64,000 bases of DNA from Cyanoderma ruficeps. Its lineage: Eukaryota; Chordata; Aves; Passeriformes; Timaliidae. Shown here one piece after another: positions 10,606 through 23,900 of the stretch. Where the stretch lies: NCBI GenBank assembly GCA_008694505.1, contig VZDJ01000219.1, positions 11,968,970 to 12,032,969 on the forward strand, read 5' to 3'. The position numbers and the translations under genes are program-made. Each line of letters opens with the position of its first letter. The first letter of the stretch is position 1. The notes below the pieces were generated by a model that saw nothing but the letters and a program-made list of their open reading frames with translations, ran no database searches and was not told the DNA's origin.

Positions 10606-12044
10606 TAACTCCAGAGAGAGGCTTTCCAAAAAGAGGGACTCCAGAGACACGGGATGGTTTCCTGTCCAAGACACTCATTTATGCCCCCACGCTGGGCTAG
10701 ACCTGGGCTGCAAGAGGAGCTACAAGTCTCATCCATCTCAGCAGAGTTTAGGAGGTTCCTCATCCACACATCACATGCAAGAAGAAGATTTATGATGCTG
10801 GACAAAGCTTTGCCTGCCCTTCCAAGATCCAGCTCCAGGTGCTGACCAGTCAAGGAGCCAGTGAACCCCAAGCTGATGGCAGAGAGTTTGGGTTTCTGGG
10901 CTGCCAGAGCCACATGTCCCAGAGCTCCTGTTTTTACCCTGTGGAGCTCTCAGGTGGCTGCTGCCCAGATCTCCAGGGAGAGAAGTCTTGGTCATCCTGC
11001 AATCCCCACTGTCACTGCAGGTACCCAAGGCCACCACAGTCCCTTCCCTTCAGTCAGGAAAGTTTCCTGAGCCCAAAGCAGATCTCCAGCAGTCTGACAC
11101 AGTAAGGTCAGACTTATTTCAGACAGTGAAAAGTCTTTTCTGCAGAGGCTGCTGAGCTCCCAGCGTGGTGTTGGGTGTGCAGCCCCAGCTGCTGGCTGGT
11201 CACAGCTCCTGGCTGCATCCCTAAAAATGGTGCAGATGTTAACTCCTTTCATCCTGGAGCATAACTCCTACTCTGGCAGCTCACCAAGGAGGAGGAATGG
11301 CTCGAGGCCAGGACAGGAATGATGGGAATTTCCCGATTTTCATTTCTAAGAATCAAGTGCACAGTCAACTCTCTGCATCCATGAAGCCTCAGTAAAATGC
11401 ATTTCAGAAACACTTAAAAAGAGGGGAAAAAAAAAATCTATGTCAAGTGAACTTATTCTACCAAAAGGAGACAAAGTGGATAAACTTGATTTGGAATAAT
11501 TCCTTTGCAAATCTCTGTTCACTGAGAGCATTTAAGAACTTCCCCTAAATACAGCATCTGCTGCAACCTCCTCTGGATCCAGTGTCTCATGAGTCACACC
11601 CTTCCCTGTCACCAGGTGTCCTTTCCCACCCAAACCCACCTTTTTAACTCTGATCTGAAAGCCACAAAAAGCATCTTGGGCTACGGACTGACCACATGCC
11701 CCTTGCACATCCTCCAGCACAGAAAGCTCCTGGGTGTCCTGGTTGCACCTGCAATGCCATGGCAGCAATTTCCAGCCCCCTGTGCTGGAACCAGAGCATG
11801 AGGCTCATCTCTGCAACCCTTCCCAGGCCATGAGCCACCATGACATGTGGCTGACTGGCCTGGACAGGCCTCTGCCGCTGCTGATTTGGCTTGACAGTGC
11901 CAGGGAGGAGGGGGAAATGAATCAGGAAGTGAGCAACAGTGAGAGATGTAGGTCCAAAAGGCAGGGATGATGCCAACTTTGGAAGATCACAATAATAGCG
12001 TGTAACACATGCCATCTTCAAAGGACTAATGAATCCCTGCAGAG

Positions 12045-12125
12045 TTCCCCCTATTATTATTTGCATTTCACAGATGGATACATTAAGATGCAGAATGCTG
12101 CATTATCCTCTGGGTCACACCTAAT
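12045..12125 (+). repeat. MIR-like SINE fragment
   Basis: The segment ctattattatttgcatttc followed by acagatgg..aca resembles the MIR core (tattatccccattttacagatg in consensus). Short and diverged; tentative. Confidence 0.4.
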
Positions 12126-14019
12126 TCAGTCTATTCATCCCTGGTCTTATACTGGAGCTCATCCCTTCAGTGTGAGAGATCCTCCCATGAGGGAAAACAA
12201 CTCTGCTATCTCCCAGGCCGGCCTGGTTCAGGGGCCAGCACTGTGTCTGGGGTGTGGTTTGCACAGCACACCAGGCTGACTGGTCCTATTGATCTCTCCT
12301 GACCTTAAACTGATTAATTTACCAATTCTCCTTCCCTCCAATAAGGCTGAGGAGTACAAGCAGCTCTGGCTTAAAGCTGGATTTAATTTTTTAAAATGTA
12401 CTTTTCTTCTAGATGTGAAATATAAGACAGAGGAACCCAGAGGAGAGATGAATCTGAGTGTTCACCACCACAATCCAGTCTCACTCCAGCCCTCAGTCTG
12501 GCTGTGGAAAGGACCCACCTTCCAGCCAGGAGCTTCCCTGCAGCTCAACAGCTTTTGTTCACAGAAGAATAAAGCCGCCCTGGGAAACAGCACTGGCTGG
12601 GAGGGCAAAGCTGCTCCCCAAGCTGCAACTGATGCCATGTGGGGCTGGGGATGCTGGAACTGGTCTCTGCATTCAGAGGGAGATCCAGCATTGAGGCAAC
12701 AGGCTCTCCCTGCCGACTCTGAGGAAGCAGCTGCCATTCCTGCTGTCAACACTCTCCTGGGCGCTTTTTGCTCATTGAAAATTGGGAGGCTGGAGATGGC
12801 AGGAGCCGGGGTTTGATCTACAAGGCCTCAGCAAGCCACAGCTGCACACTGAAAGGATTTCCCATGGCCAAGCACCACGACATCCCCTGGAGCTGCCGAG
12901 CACTCGGAGCCTCCGAAGGCCACCAAGATCCGTGCTGTGATAATCCTGCCCAGAGCCAGCTGCTTTCACCTCCCCTCCAGTATTTGCAGCTTAGATAAGG
13001 GTAATCAAAATCTCATCATTCAGGGTGTAAACTGATCGCCTGCAGGGGTTAGAAAGGAGTTTTACTCCGTGTGTAGCGTTGCACAACTGCCAGGATTCGC
13101 TGTGGGTATCCTGCAGCCTCTGCTGAGCACCAGGCGGGACCACAGCAAACAGCAAAGCACAGCACACCGGCTGAAAAGCCAGAGCCGTCCTGCAAAACAG
13201 CACAGCCCTATTGTTTGGGAACAAAGTAGAAATTCTTCTGACTCTGGATTCAACTCACACATGGAAATGAAAGACAGCGACTGTCACTAAGCTACTGAAA
13301 CAGCAGAATTTCAACAGAGTAAGAAAAAAAATCTGTCCCAAGATCATTTTCCTGTGCACAGTGAGGAGAGCGCTGAGGATTCCACTTCTTGTGTGACTCT
13401 GCCCCATCCTGTGCAGCCACTGGACCCTCTAAGTGCTGCTCCAGTGAGTGGTACCAACAACCCACCCCCTCAGTGAGGGCTGAGCCCCTCCATGGCCCCC
13501 CAACAACCCTCATGTCCACCACCACCCCCACCTGAACAGCAAGCCACCAGAACACAGTGTTTTTCCCTCCGCAAAATTATTATTTATGTTTTATCAGCGA
13601 CAAAGGCTCCGCGGTGCCGGAATTGGCCGAGGGGTGTGGTGGCCTAAGTGCCAGTACCCATGGCTGCAGTGACAGCAGGAGGCCAAAAACAGGCCTGGTG
13701 TGGGTGGTGGTTGCTCTCAGATTAAAGTATCACCACGCCCCGCTCTCCTAATTGCTCTGTGAAACTCTGATCTCTGCCCAGACCCACAGCTCAGGTGCCT
13801 TGAGCCACCCATGGCATCCCCCAAAGCTCCAGCTACTCCTCCAGAAGAGCCCCACAGCAAGATGAGATCCCAAATTTCCTTGCCCTGTTGAATTGAGACT
13901 GAGAATAAAGCATTTCAGGACCTGTCTGTGATAGAAAACCACCGTGTCGTTACTCGAGGCATCTGCTGCCGTGGAACTGCCAGCCAAAAGGGAGAGTTTC
14001 CAAAGAAAACTTTTCTCAC

Positions 14020-14037
14020 AAAAAAAAAAAAAAAAAN
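14020..14037. repeat. Poly-A run ending in an unresolved base
   Basis: Seventeen A residues followed by N at 14,037, the only ambiguous base noticed in the window. Probably a homopolymer length error in the assembly. Confidence 0.95.
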
Positions 14038-14083
14038 AGCAACTGCAACTGAAAGTTGAATATGTTTGCATGAGAAGTACGGA

Positions 14084-14418
14084 TTTTCCAGTACCTAAAG
14101 GGGGGTATAAGAAAGCTGGAGAGAAACTTTTTACAAGAGCATGCAGTGATAGGATAAAGGAGGAATGGCTTTACCCTGAAAGAGGGTAAGTTTGGGTTAG
14201 ATATTAGGAAGAAACTTCACTGTAAGAGTGGCAAGACACTGGCACAGGGTGCCCAGAGGAGCTGTGGCTGCCCCATCCCTGGAAGTGCCCAAGGCCAGGT
14301 TGGACAGGGCTTGGAGCAACCTGGGATAGTGGAAGGTGTCCCAGCCCATGGCAGGGGGGGTAGAACTGAACTATGTTTAAGGTCCTTTCCATTCCAAACC
14401 ATTCTGTGATGATCTGTG
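14084..14418 (+). mobile_element. CR1 LINE 3' end, forward orientation
   Basis: Starts within ccagtacctaaagg, then ataagaaagctggagag, ggataaaggaggaatgg, ttagatattaggaagaaac, the ggcccag-like and ccatccctggaa blocks, and ends ccattctgtgatgatctg. All are in CR1 order, about 335 bp, 5'-truncated. The last 17 bp are the CR1 terminal octamer-type repeat. Confidence 0.93.
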
Positions 14419-16454
14419 TCTCCTTCGATATCACCCATATTTAGGGGAGAGCATAGAAATAATAAATATTTGGATTTGGTCCAAGCACCCTATTTTGAAA
14501 TTGAAATCTGCAGAATCTGTTCAAGGCACCCAAAACTATCCTTTTCAGTCACTATGCAATCTTTCTCCAGTGTGCTGATGATGCAGCAGTATCTAGGAAA
14601 GAAGACAGTTGTTCCTTTACACAAGATGTAAAAAGCTTTAAACATTTTTTGTGGATGGGAGGCTTTTTGCCAAACAGCATCAGTACATTCAACAGCATCA
14701 CTCTGGCTGCTGAAGGAACATTTCAGCCTTATGAAAGATAATGGCACAGCTCTTGATGCTGCACAGAGAAATCACCAGAAATGCATCAGTATTTTGGGGA
14801 GTAGCTCGAGGTCTAATGCACTTAAAGCATCTCCATTCAGTCCTCCCTCACACCCCAAAACCCAAGTCTTGTGCAAACATGAACCTGGAATCTGCTCCCC
14901 TGTGCTGTGGTCACACACTGCAGAGGACATGTCTGCAGCCACCAAATTCCTGCAGGTTTGCACCCAAATTTCAGCTGGTGCACTCACTACTGAACTAATA
15001 ATCCCTGTGCTCGTGAGGGAGCGTTTGCCAGGCCCTTTCTGGCAGCAGCACAAGGACACCATGGCAGATTCCAGCCAGGACAGCTTCCCCTGCACGCAAA
15101 CGTGACACTTGTGACACAGAGCTCTTATCCCTGCAGCAGGAATGTGCTCACCCCGGGAAGTCCCAAAGTTTACCTGGGTACATTTATCTACCTGCGGCTT
15201 TTTGCTTGCATTTAAAAACAATTTCCCACCGCACAGTAGCCCCCATATCCAACCCAATAAACATCCCATTTCCCATTGCAGCCAAATCACCAGGATAATG
15301 GTGGAGATCAGCTAAGGAATGACTGATGACCAGTGGGAATGAACACGTCCACCAGCACTGACTGATTTGGAAACTGGTTACCAGGAGTGGCACATGGCAG
15401 GCACCAGCACCCCCGATCTGAAACTAGAGCAGGAAAGACCTGAATCAGTGCTATTTCAATTTTTTTTTTTTTAAGGAACATCTAGATCATGGTCCAGCCC
15501 TTTTCATCACCAGTCAGTGCCTGGCAGAAGGCGCAAACCAATAAAATTTCAAACAGGCAGCAGGGGTGCTCAGCTCCTTTTGATGTTCTCTTTGCTCCAA
15601 AACATCTAATGTTTTGGCTGAACATTATAGTTCATGTCCATAATGCTACAAGAACCACAAAATAGTCTTTCCTGGTGGACCATTGCAATCTGCCAGCCTG
15701 TGGTCCCTTCCAGGGATGGGATTGCATTTTTACCCTTTGTTTCCCAACTGAAAATAAAGCCATAATCCAACATTTCAGCAGCAGGAACAGAACCTTCTGA
15801 AAAGGATTGAGGACATTTGCATAAAGCTTATATTTGTCGCTTTTTAGGGAGCTGAGGATGCCACACACCAGCTGTTGCACATGAGCACATCTGCACAAAT
15901 GGGAGCACACTCCACATACAGCATGAAGAACAAAATAAAAAAAAAGAGAGACCTCCCCTTTGCAGCACTGAGCTAGTGACAGACAGCCCCGGGGCTGGGG
16001 AGCAGAGACCAAGCTGCTGCCTCAGGAATTCCCCAATTCCCCCTTCACTTCCTTCAGTCCTGGCTTGCAGCAAGGTAGGTCTCCTGCATTTGCAGAGCCC
16101 TTCTCTAAATCTGTTGCCCATTCACTAAATCCCTCCTGCTGCCTGTCCTGCCATCCAGCTGCCTTCACTGCAGAGGTTCACCCTTGGCTGAATTTCTGCC
16201 TGTCCAGGTCTGTCCTCCTATCGCTGGCTCAGGATTCGACACAGCAAACAACACTCAGGGCCCAAATGCTATTTTCGTCCTGTATCCACGGTGAACACGT
16301 TTTGTCCACGTGCTGTTGGCTGGAGGGCTGACTTTAGGGGACACACTTTGCCTTGCCAAGCACAGCTGGGGATGCCATGGAGCCTGGTCCCAAAGGTGTG
16401 GGACAAACACTCGTGATTCACTCTGGCATTAGCACCTCGCTGCCTCCACGGAGA

Positions 16455-16520
16455 GCACAAGTGGAAAGGACCTCCTGGGTCATCAAGTTCATCTGCTTGT
16501 CATCACCAGTAACCACATCA
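16455..16520 (-). mobile_element. Possible decayed CR1 fragment
   Basis: The piece ggaaaggacctcctgggtca followed by tcaagttcatctgc resembles the reversed CR1 3' region (ggaagggacct..gatcatctagtcca). Short and diverged; tentative. Confidence 0.35.
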
Positions 16521-17515
16521 CTAGATCAATTAGGAGCTGTTTGATTGGCCTATCACAGCTAATGGGCTCCTCCGTCTGGCAGAGGAATAACAGGATCCCA
16601 AGGTGATGCCAGGCTGGAAACAAGGGGTGACCATTTAACGGTGCCATGTCACCCACAAATCTTCAGTCTGTCTTCAGTCTGGCCTGAATGTTGTGCCAAG
16701 ACCATTTTATCCAGTGGTTTTCTGCTCCAAAACTCAGTCAGGGGATCTCTGGACAGCAGCTCCATGGTTTGTGAGCAGCCACAAAGAAAAGCGTTTTCCA
16801 TCAGCTGTGTAATAATATAGTCACTGAAGTTTGGTTGGGTTTTGGTTTGGTTATCTTTTAAGGAATTGCACCTCCCCTGGGCAGCACCAAAGAAATCAAC
16901 AAGCTGAAAGACAAAAGAAATTTAAAAAATAAATAAATCAAAAGAAATAAAAAAAAAACACCACTGCTTTGAGCAAGACAAGAACTAATTCTAAAGAATC
17001 CTCTGGCTGCAGCTTTAAAACCCACACTAAGTGCTGTGCCCATCACCAGGTTTGCAAAAGCAAGGAGCTAAATGGAATTTATTATTTGTTTTCAAAGTAT
17101 GGCATCAAATAATGAATCAAAAAATACCATATTCATGTGCCCTTTTCCCACATGCTTTTGAAGATGCCCTCTTGCAGATTAGACTGACATCTAAGATAAT
17201 TAGCATATCTTCAGGCTGGAGATTTAATGAATAACAAACAAATAATAAGTCTCTCGTACTTACTAAAAGGCCTGGGCAACCTCTGTTCTAATATTTTCTC
17301 CTAAGCAAACATGTATACACTGCACCATGATTGTAGTGGTGCTAAGATTCACTTTCTGATCATTATCAGTTCCAGAAAAAAGAAAATTCCCAGAAAAAGC
17401 CAAAGACTTGAGGGGAGTAAAATTTTTTTTCAGGCAAAATAAGATGTTTTGCCTCATTCTTGAGCTTTTTTATATTCCACATTTCACATAAACCCAAAAT
17501 ACCTCACTTAAATGA

Positions 17516-17555
17516 TGCAAATCACTGCAACAGTGACTGCAAATCACTGCAACAT
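17516..17555. repeat. 22-bp tandem duplication
   Basis: tgcaaatcactgcaaca recurs at a 22-bp period; two copies, the second partial. Confidence 0.8.
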
Positions 17556-20500
17556 CCCAGACACACACACAAAAATAAACACTTTCATTCCATGGGGCTG
17601 CGTTTCAGCCTTGTGTGGGATGCTTAGACTACATGATTTAGTGGAATTACCCAGAAATGACAGCGCATTCTACACAAGGGATCGTGAATTTGTGTCAAGA
17701 ATGTAATGGAGAGGATTTTGAATCCCTGAGTAACAGGACATGAATTCACCTTTCACTGAGCAATGGGACAAACATTGAAGTCCTGCTCAGGGATGGAAGA
17801 CAACACTGCAGCTTCTCCTTGGAGATTTGTGGGACCCCTCAAAATGCAACACCCTTGAAAAGGAGCAAAAACCGTATCAAAAGAAACAAGTCTAAGTATT
17901 TACACATGATGATGGCACTGTCCAAGGGAATCATTTACTCAGTCTTTCCCCATTTAATGGGCATCCAAAGGCCTTTTCCAAACATCCTACTCAGTGCAAT
18001 GGGAACAGACAGCTGAGGACCAAAACATCAGTTGTGTGCTGAATGCTGATGAGGTGATCTCTCACCTCTCACTTGTCTGAGCTGGGGAACAGCTCCTGGT
18101 GAGGTCTATGGGGTCACCACCAATGCAGGATGGAGAGAACAATCTTGAAGGCAAGATTCAGCTTAAGGCCAGGACCAACTCAATAAAATGCTCAGAAATG
18201 CTTCCCCAAGTGCCCTGTAATGAAATCCAGGGTCACCCCAAGGTGCAGAGTGTAGTACCCTCAGGACAGGCTTGAATAGGTAGGCCCTGTACAGTAGAGA
18301 TACAAATATTAAATCCAAATGAAAACAGACCAAGGCTACCAGCACATAAAGACGGGCTTTTAAACTAAATATTGTGGGAAAGCCAACATTTTGACAAGGC
18401 ATGTGGCTTGGGAAAATGCAGCCTCCAGTGGAGAAGTCATGAAAATTTAGTATCCTTGAAGAAAAGGATAGGAGAGAAGCCAAAATCAGTCAAGAGGGAA
18501 ACAGCAGGCTGCAGGCCCAGCTGACAGCCCTGTCAGGGCTGCAGAGAGGGGACAGGACAGGACACCGTGTGTGCATTTTGTGCATTTCTATCCAGGCAAG
18601 TCTAAAGGGCCAGGTGAGTGAACTGCAGTGCCCTGGTTTCAGAGGGAGCTATTAACATAACCAGCACCTTGGAAACCTGGGGAGGGGGGGGAAGATAAGC
18701 AGCAGAACATGGTAATGAGTGGGTACAAATCAAGCAGGAATGAGAGTAGGCTGTGCAGGGGGAGGAGCTGAGCACCAAAGGAGCTGGGCATTAAGGAGAG
18801 CTAATCAAAGACCTCGACCAAGATAACTGTATCAACAAATAGTTGATACTGTTAGGATTGCAGTCCCATGCCCTGGCAGAGTTATTCCATCCTCCACCCA
18901 CCCAGAACAGGCCAAGAACAGCAAAGCCTTAAGGGAGACGAGTGAGGCTGTGTTGGGTATAAGCAGAGACAAACACAAACAGGAGATGTCTCTCCCTGTA
19001 CAGATGGGATCACTGACAGGAGGGAACATGTTTACATTTAAAATGGAAAGTTACTGCTCCCTGCAGCAGTAATTTATGACCTCTGACACAAGAGCCTCTT
19101 CCACATCCTGAGCAGCACCCAGGAACCAGCGGATTTGATTTCAAGTGGATGGCCAAGGGCTCTTTGCACCTTAAAACTGACAAATCTTGAGGGCAGCCTT
19201 GAAATCCTGCTGCTGTAAGTTTAGCTTGAAGAGGGTACTGCCTAAACACACAGGCACTTGTTCAAAGAAAATTAAAAAGGAAAAGCCCTTAAGGAACAAC
19301 ACACCCAGGAGGTGGGAAGACCATTTGAAGAAGTCATTAGAGTAAACGTGTATTGCTTAAGGGAAAAAAAAAAATCAGAATAAAAGCTAGTGTGCCTAAA
19401 GTGAGACAATTAACAATAAAATGAGACTAAGGAGAAGCGCTGTCCAAATAGCAAAAATGTAAGAACCGAGACTAAAATCTAAAGTCTGCAACTGTGCCAA
19501 AATACTCCAAAGACTGAGCAGAATTTTCCAAGCCACAGCACTAATAACAAAACACATTGAAGAGTCATTGATCACAGGGCTAAGGGAGCCTCCAAGGAAG
19601 ATAACAGCAGAGTAGAAAAGCTAAATTAACTTATTCACAATAAGCTGATAAATCCTGATAACACAGAGCCACAGTCAGGGATTAAATTCCCCCCACCCCA
19701 GCAGCACTGAAGGTGCTCAAATGTGCAATCACCCAGCTCAGGCTCCATAGTGCACTTTGGGGGGAAAGGGAGGAAAGCTCATACAAACAGAGTAACAGAG
19801 CACAGAGAGAGGAGTGGCAGACTGGGGAAGACTCATCACAGGTTTCTGAGAGACAAGTCCTGCCTCATCAGTCCAGCTGAGTCCCCGAAAGTGTAGGTAA
19901 GAGCTGCACTGCTTGACACGATGAACTTCTCTTTCTAATGAACCAGTTACAAGGATACAAGGTGCCATCAAGTAAAGGAAGAGTTTCTTTGAGTTAAAAA
20001 TGGTTAAAAATGGAAGCGGTAATAAGAGGTCAGCTCTCCCAGAGCAGGTGAGACCCGACAGGCATCTCTGCAGCTCAGCTTTTTGTAAATGACTATGAAA
20101 AGGCAATTAGCAAAGGGACAAATTGAATGATTCAAGGGAGTTCAAAGCTTCGAGTCAACAGAGAGAAAACCACAAGTCACTCTGGACACAGTGGCTGGAC
20201 AAGAACGTGGCAGACAGATTTCAGTGTTGAAAAATGGAGAGAGAGAGGAGAAAAGCTTGCTGTGCTCTACCTGCACATTACAGCTCCACAGTAACCATCA
20301 CTGTCAGGGGTGTATTAAGGAGTTCTGTGGCTAAGGTCACAAATAAATGTCACATCATTACCAAGGAGCAATCAGGAAGGTTTAGGAACTGTCAGGAAAC
20401 GGGGAGAGGATAAAACAAATTATTTCTGTCATGCTGCCTTATGATTGCTGAGTCTGCCCAGCTGCGCAGTTGTGGGACTTGGCCTTCCTCATCATCATCA

Positions 20501-20739
20501 TCATAAATAGGGATTTAGAGAGGTACACACAGGGCACAAGGAACACCTCTCCCCGTCACAGAGAGGAGCAGAACTGGGAAGGGCTTTTGTCTAAGTTCAC
20601 AGCAACTCCCACAGTGGAAAACAGGCTATAGAGGGAATTTGCTCTTGACAGTCCACAAAATCAGGAGGAGCCCACAGAAAAAAAAAACAGTAGCTGCTGT
20701 TCAGGATTACTCACAGCACTAGAATTAATGGATACTAAA

Positions 20740-20985
20740 TAAATTATCATATAGTAGGTTTAAACAAACAAAGGGAAGGGTTTTTTTCCCCTCCCCATAA
20801 GTAATTGCATTGTGGAACTCATCGCCCCAGGATGTTGTGGATGACAAACATATCAAGAGAGTCAAAAGTCAATTAAACAAATTCATGGACAGGTCCATCA
20901 GTGGCTATTAAACATGATGATGGCGACGCAGCCTCTGGCTGACAAGTCCCTGAACCCCATGAAACTTTATCACAGGAAAATTTAC
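20740..20985 (+). mobile_element. Ancient CR1-type LINE 3' fragment
   Basis: aggtttaaacaaacaaaggg, then ttgtggaactcatcgcc, aggatgttgtgga, and attcatggacaggtccatca followed by gtggctatta. These occur in order in old sauropsid CR1 3' regions. It is far more diverged than the two CR1 copies at 10.4 and 14.1 kb, so it is an old insertion. Confidence 0.6.
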
Positions 20986-23900
20986 TTTGGACTTGCCCTG
21001 TTTGTTCCCCTCAACATCCACAGCCAACCACAGACCCAGGTACTGGGTTATTCCAAGTTATTCCAAGCTGGGGCCAGCTCTCAGAGTTGAAGTGAGCATT
21101 TTCAGGTCTCAGCACATACCAGCTCTGGTCTAGAGTTCTAGACTTCCTCTTTGTCCCTGTCCTGAAGTGACATTAATCTTTTGAACACAGGGTGGATCGC
21201 CAGCATCTTAGGCTAAAATTTTGGGCTTTAGACCTCAAGAGATTCCAAGGACATGAAATCCAAAATCACACCCAGATGTCAGCCCTTTGTTTGGATGTCA
21301 TGATTTATACCATGAGTGACACTTCCCCTTCTGTCTCCCTAACAATGACAAAACAAAGAGCTATAAACAAAACCTGACTCCAGATGTTCTTTTGCCCTCA
21401 TTAGCGACCAGCTTGGCTAATACTATTTCATCAGCCCTTTGTTTCAGGGTGGCAAGCCAACATCAGCAACTCGAGGGCACTTTGATGGCCTCCCCCTACT
21501 TGGGATGCGACAAATTCCCAGGACACTCCTGCCCAACACTCACTACAATAACAAGCACAGGGCTGAATTACTGCCCTCGACAATGTTTGGTACGTGGAAA
21601 AACTTGTGCTTGCTAATTACCACGGTTGCTCCATAAAAATCCCCCTCGGGCAGCCGCGTGCAATCCCGGGGAGCCGCAGCCCTGCCCCTGGGCAGCAGCC
21701 CGGCTGGAGACAGCCTTTCCTCTTTGAAGAGCCTCCCCAGCACCCGAGGTGTCCCACCCACTCGCCAGATCTATTCCTAGACATATCAGCCCTATTTGTT
21801 CTCCACACAGACTCTTACACGGGTGCAAAGGGTGAGAATCAGCCAGGCCGGACACATAAGTAGGCTGCCAAACAAAGACTCTTCCTCTTCCTTTGAAGCC
21901 TACTATCCATTATTTCTTGATAAGAGGTGCAGGAGATTTATTTCTCTGGTTTGAGCACTCCTAAGCCTCTTTACTAAGCCTGGCAGCGAGAACCTCAAAG
22001 CAGATGCCAAACTCTGCAATCTTTTTATGTGTGGTAGAAATAATCCCTTTGCCTGGTGCCTGAGAGAGCTGAACCCTGACATGCATGAGGAGCTGCTGAT
22101 GGACCAGCACTCGGGAGCCAAAGCAGAGCCAGCAATGTTCCCTTCTCCCCACAAAGCTCTTTCTCTCTGTAGCCAACCAACAACCACACACTCTGCTTTT
22201 TACTGAGCTCCAGCCTCACCCCTGCCCCAAGGTTGGGAAGAAATACTCAGATTTGACCCCAAACCCCATCACATCCCCCTGTGATAATTCTTCTAACAAA
22301 GGAGCCTTTCTTTACTCCTCCTCCCCCTGCAGTTTCACTTCTACCTTTAGATGCTTTGTGAGTTGAAGAAGCTCAAAGAAGTTCATGTAACAGGGCAACC
22401 CTGCTCCCACATTAACACAGGTCAAGCTAACAAGGTCCTTTGGCTGGCTGGCTGCCTTGGGCTGGGGAACTACATGAGTCACCAAATCCCAGTGCCAAAT
22501 CCCCAGTACCAGGGTAATTGCAGACATTTTGAACCAGATTAAGCTGTGAGGGCAGAGGGAAGCTAATCATAAAAGGAATAAATCAAGGGGAAACACTTGG
22601 CACTTTACTTTTGGCAGGGAGGGGCTGATCAACTTTTTCTCTGGAGGAATGGGGAGTGAGAGAGGGAAGATTCACTTTCACTTGGCTCCCAGGATGTCCA
22701 AGGACTTTCACATCCCTGCACAGAGAACAGCTGCTGTATGTCTTTACATCTCACAATGATAGATTCCTCATTTAAAAATAAATCAGAGCAGCCTAGGATA
22801 GATGCCAGCACATTTCCCCCAGTTTTCCCACATCCTACATTTTAAAGGCAGCTGATGAGCTCCATCCTTGCTGATCCCTCATCCTTCCTTTAATAACTCC
22901 CCATGTTCCCATTAAAACCAGTGCATTGCCCTCCTCACCTTTAAATTTCCCCAGAGCTGTAGTTCCCTGCTTTGGCTGCTCTTGCTCAGTTTTGTATCAT
23001 GTGGTGTTACTGCTTCAACAGCACCAGCACTCTCTGAAGTTCTTCTCTTTTTGTAACTTTTCTCCACAGGCAGCACCACTGAACCCTTTGTGTAAAAAAA
23101 AAAAAACAAAACAACAAAAAAAACCCCAAAAAACCAAACACCTCTACTGAGCTAAACCATCTCCAAAATTACTACCTTATCAATCACTTGTGAGAATGTT
23201 TTAGAAGTTAAAATCAATAGTTCAGGCACAGCTGGAAGCAACACTTACTCTCCACATATAGATCTTGACCTTTGGGTTGATATTTCCCCCCAAAATTCTA
23301 AAAGGGAGCCACGTTTTGCAAACAAGGTGCCCAAGCACATCACATTGAGCAACACAGAGGCTATCAAACCTGGGATCTCATTACACCCTCTGCCTCCCAC
23401 TCTGGGTTGTGTTCCCTTGTTACATCTTGTTTCAAATTAGGCTGAGAGCTCGTCACGCCAGCGGCAGTGGCTCCCTGTGGCACCACTGCACCAAACAGGA
23501 TTAATAAGCTCAGACTAAAGAGAGCTCTCAGAAGCACAAAAAACTTGCAAGAAACAAAGACATGCGGGAGAGTCTTGCCCCTGCCCTGGATAAAGAACTC
23601 TCAAGATGCTTGAATTACTTCAGGACATCAGTGAACTTGGCTTCTCTATCATGAGTCTCGTTTTTCATTTTTAACCCCAGCACTCCTCAAATTAAGTGAG
23701 CTTAAATGAAAAAATGCTTTGCACCGTCTAAGATATTTTTTTAAAAATGTTTCATCAGCATAGCTCAAAGATTTAAGCAGTCCATTCAAACTGGGTCATT
23801 TGTGTGGTAGACAACTCAGCAAGCAGGGGATAAGGATTTTAGTGGCAGGAAAACAAGCAGCTTGTCCTTTGTCAGGAGGCTGCTCTGTCCTAGCCCAGGA

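Larger units (their letters stand above)
10606..14083. other. Intergenic, mostly unassigned
   Basis: No exon supported. Contains one MIR-like fragment (12,045-12,125) and a poly-A tract with an ambiguous base (14,020-14,037). The rest is unremarkable sequence with chance open frames on both strands. Confidence 0.45.
14419..20489. other. Intergenic, nothing coding recognised
   Basis: No SPINK exon or other gene is supported. Contains A-rich stretches (near 16,898-16,955), a 22-bp duplication at 17,516-17,555 and a possible CR1 scrap near 16,455-16,520. The region 18,600-20,490 may hold more of an old retroelement leading into the fossil at 20,740, but I cannot show this. Confidence 0.4.
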
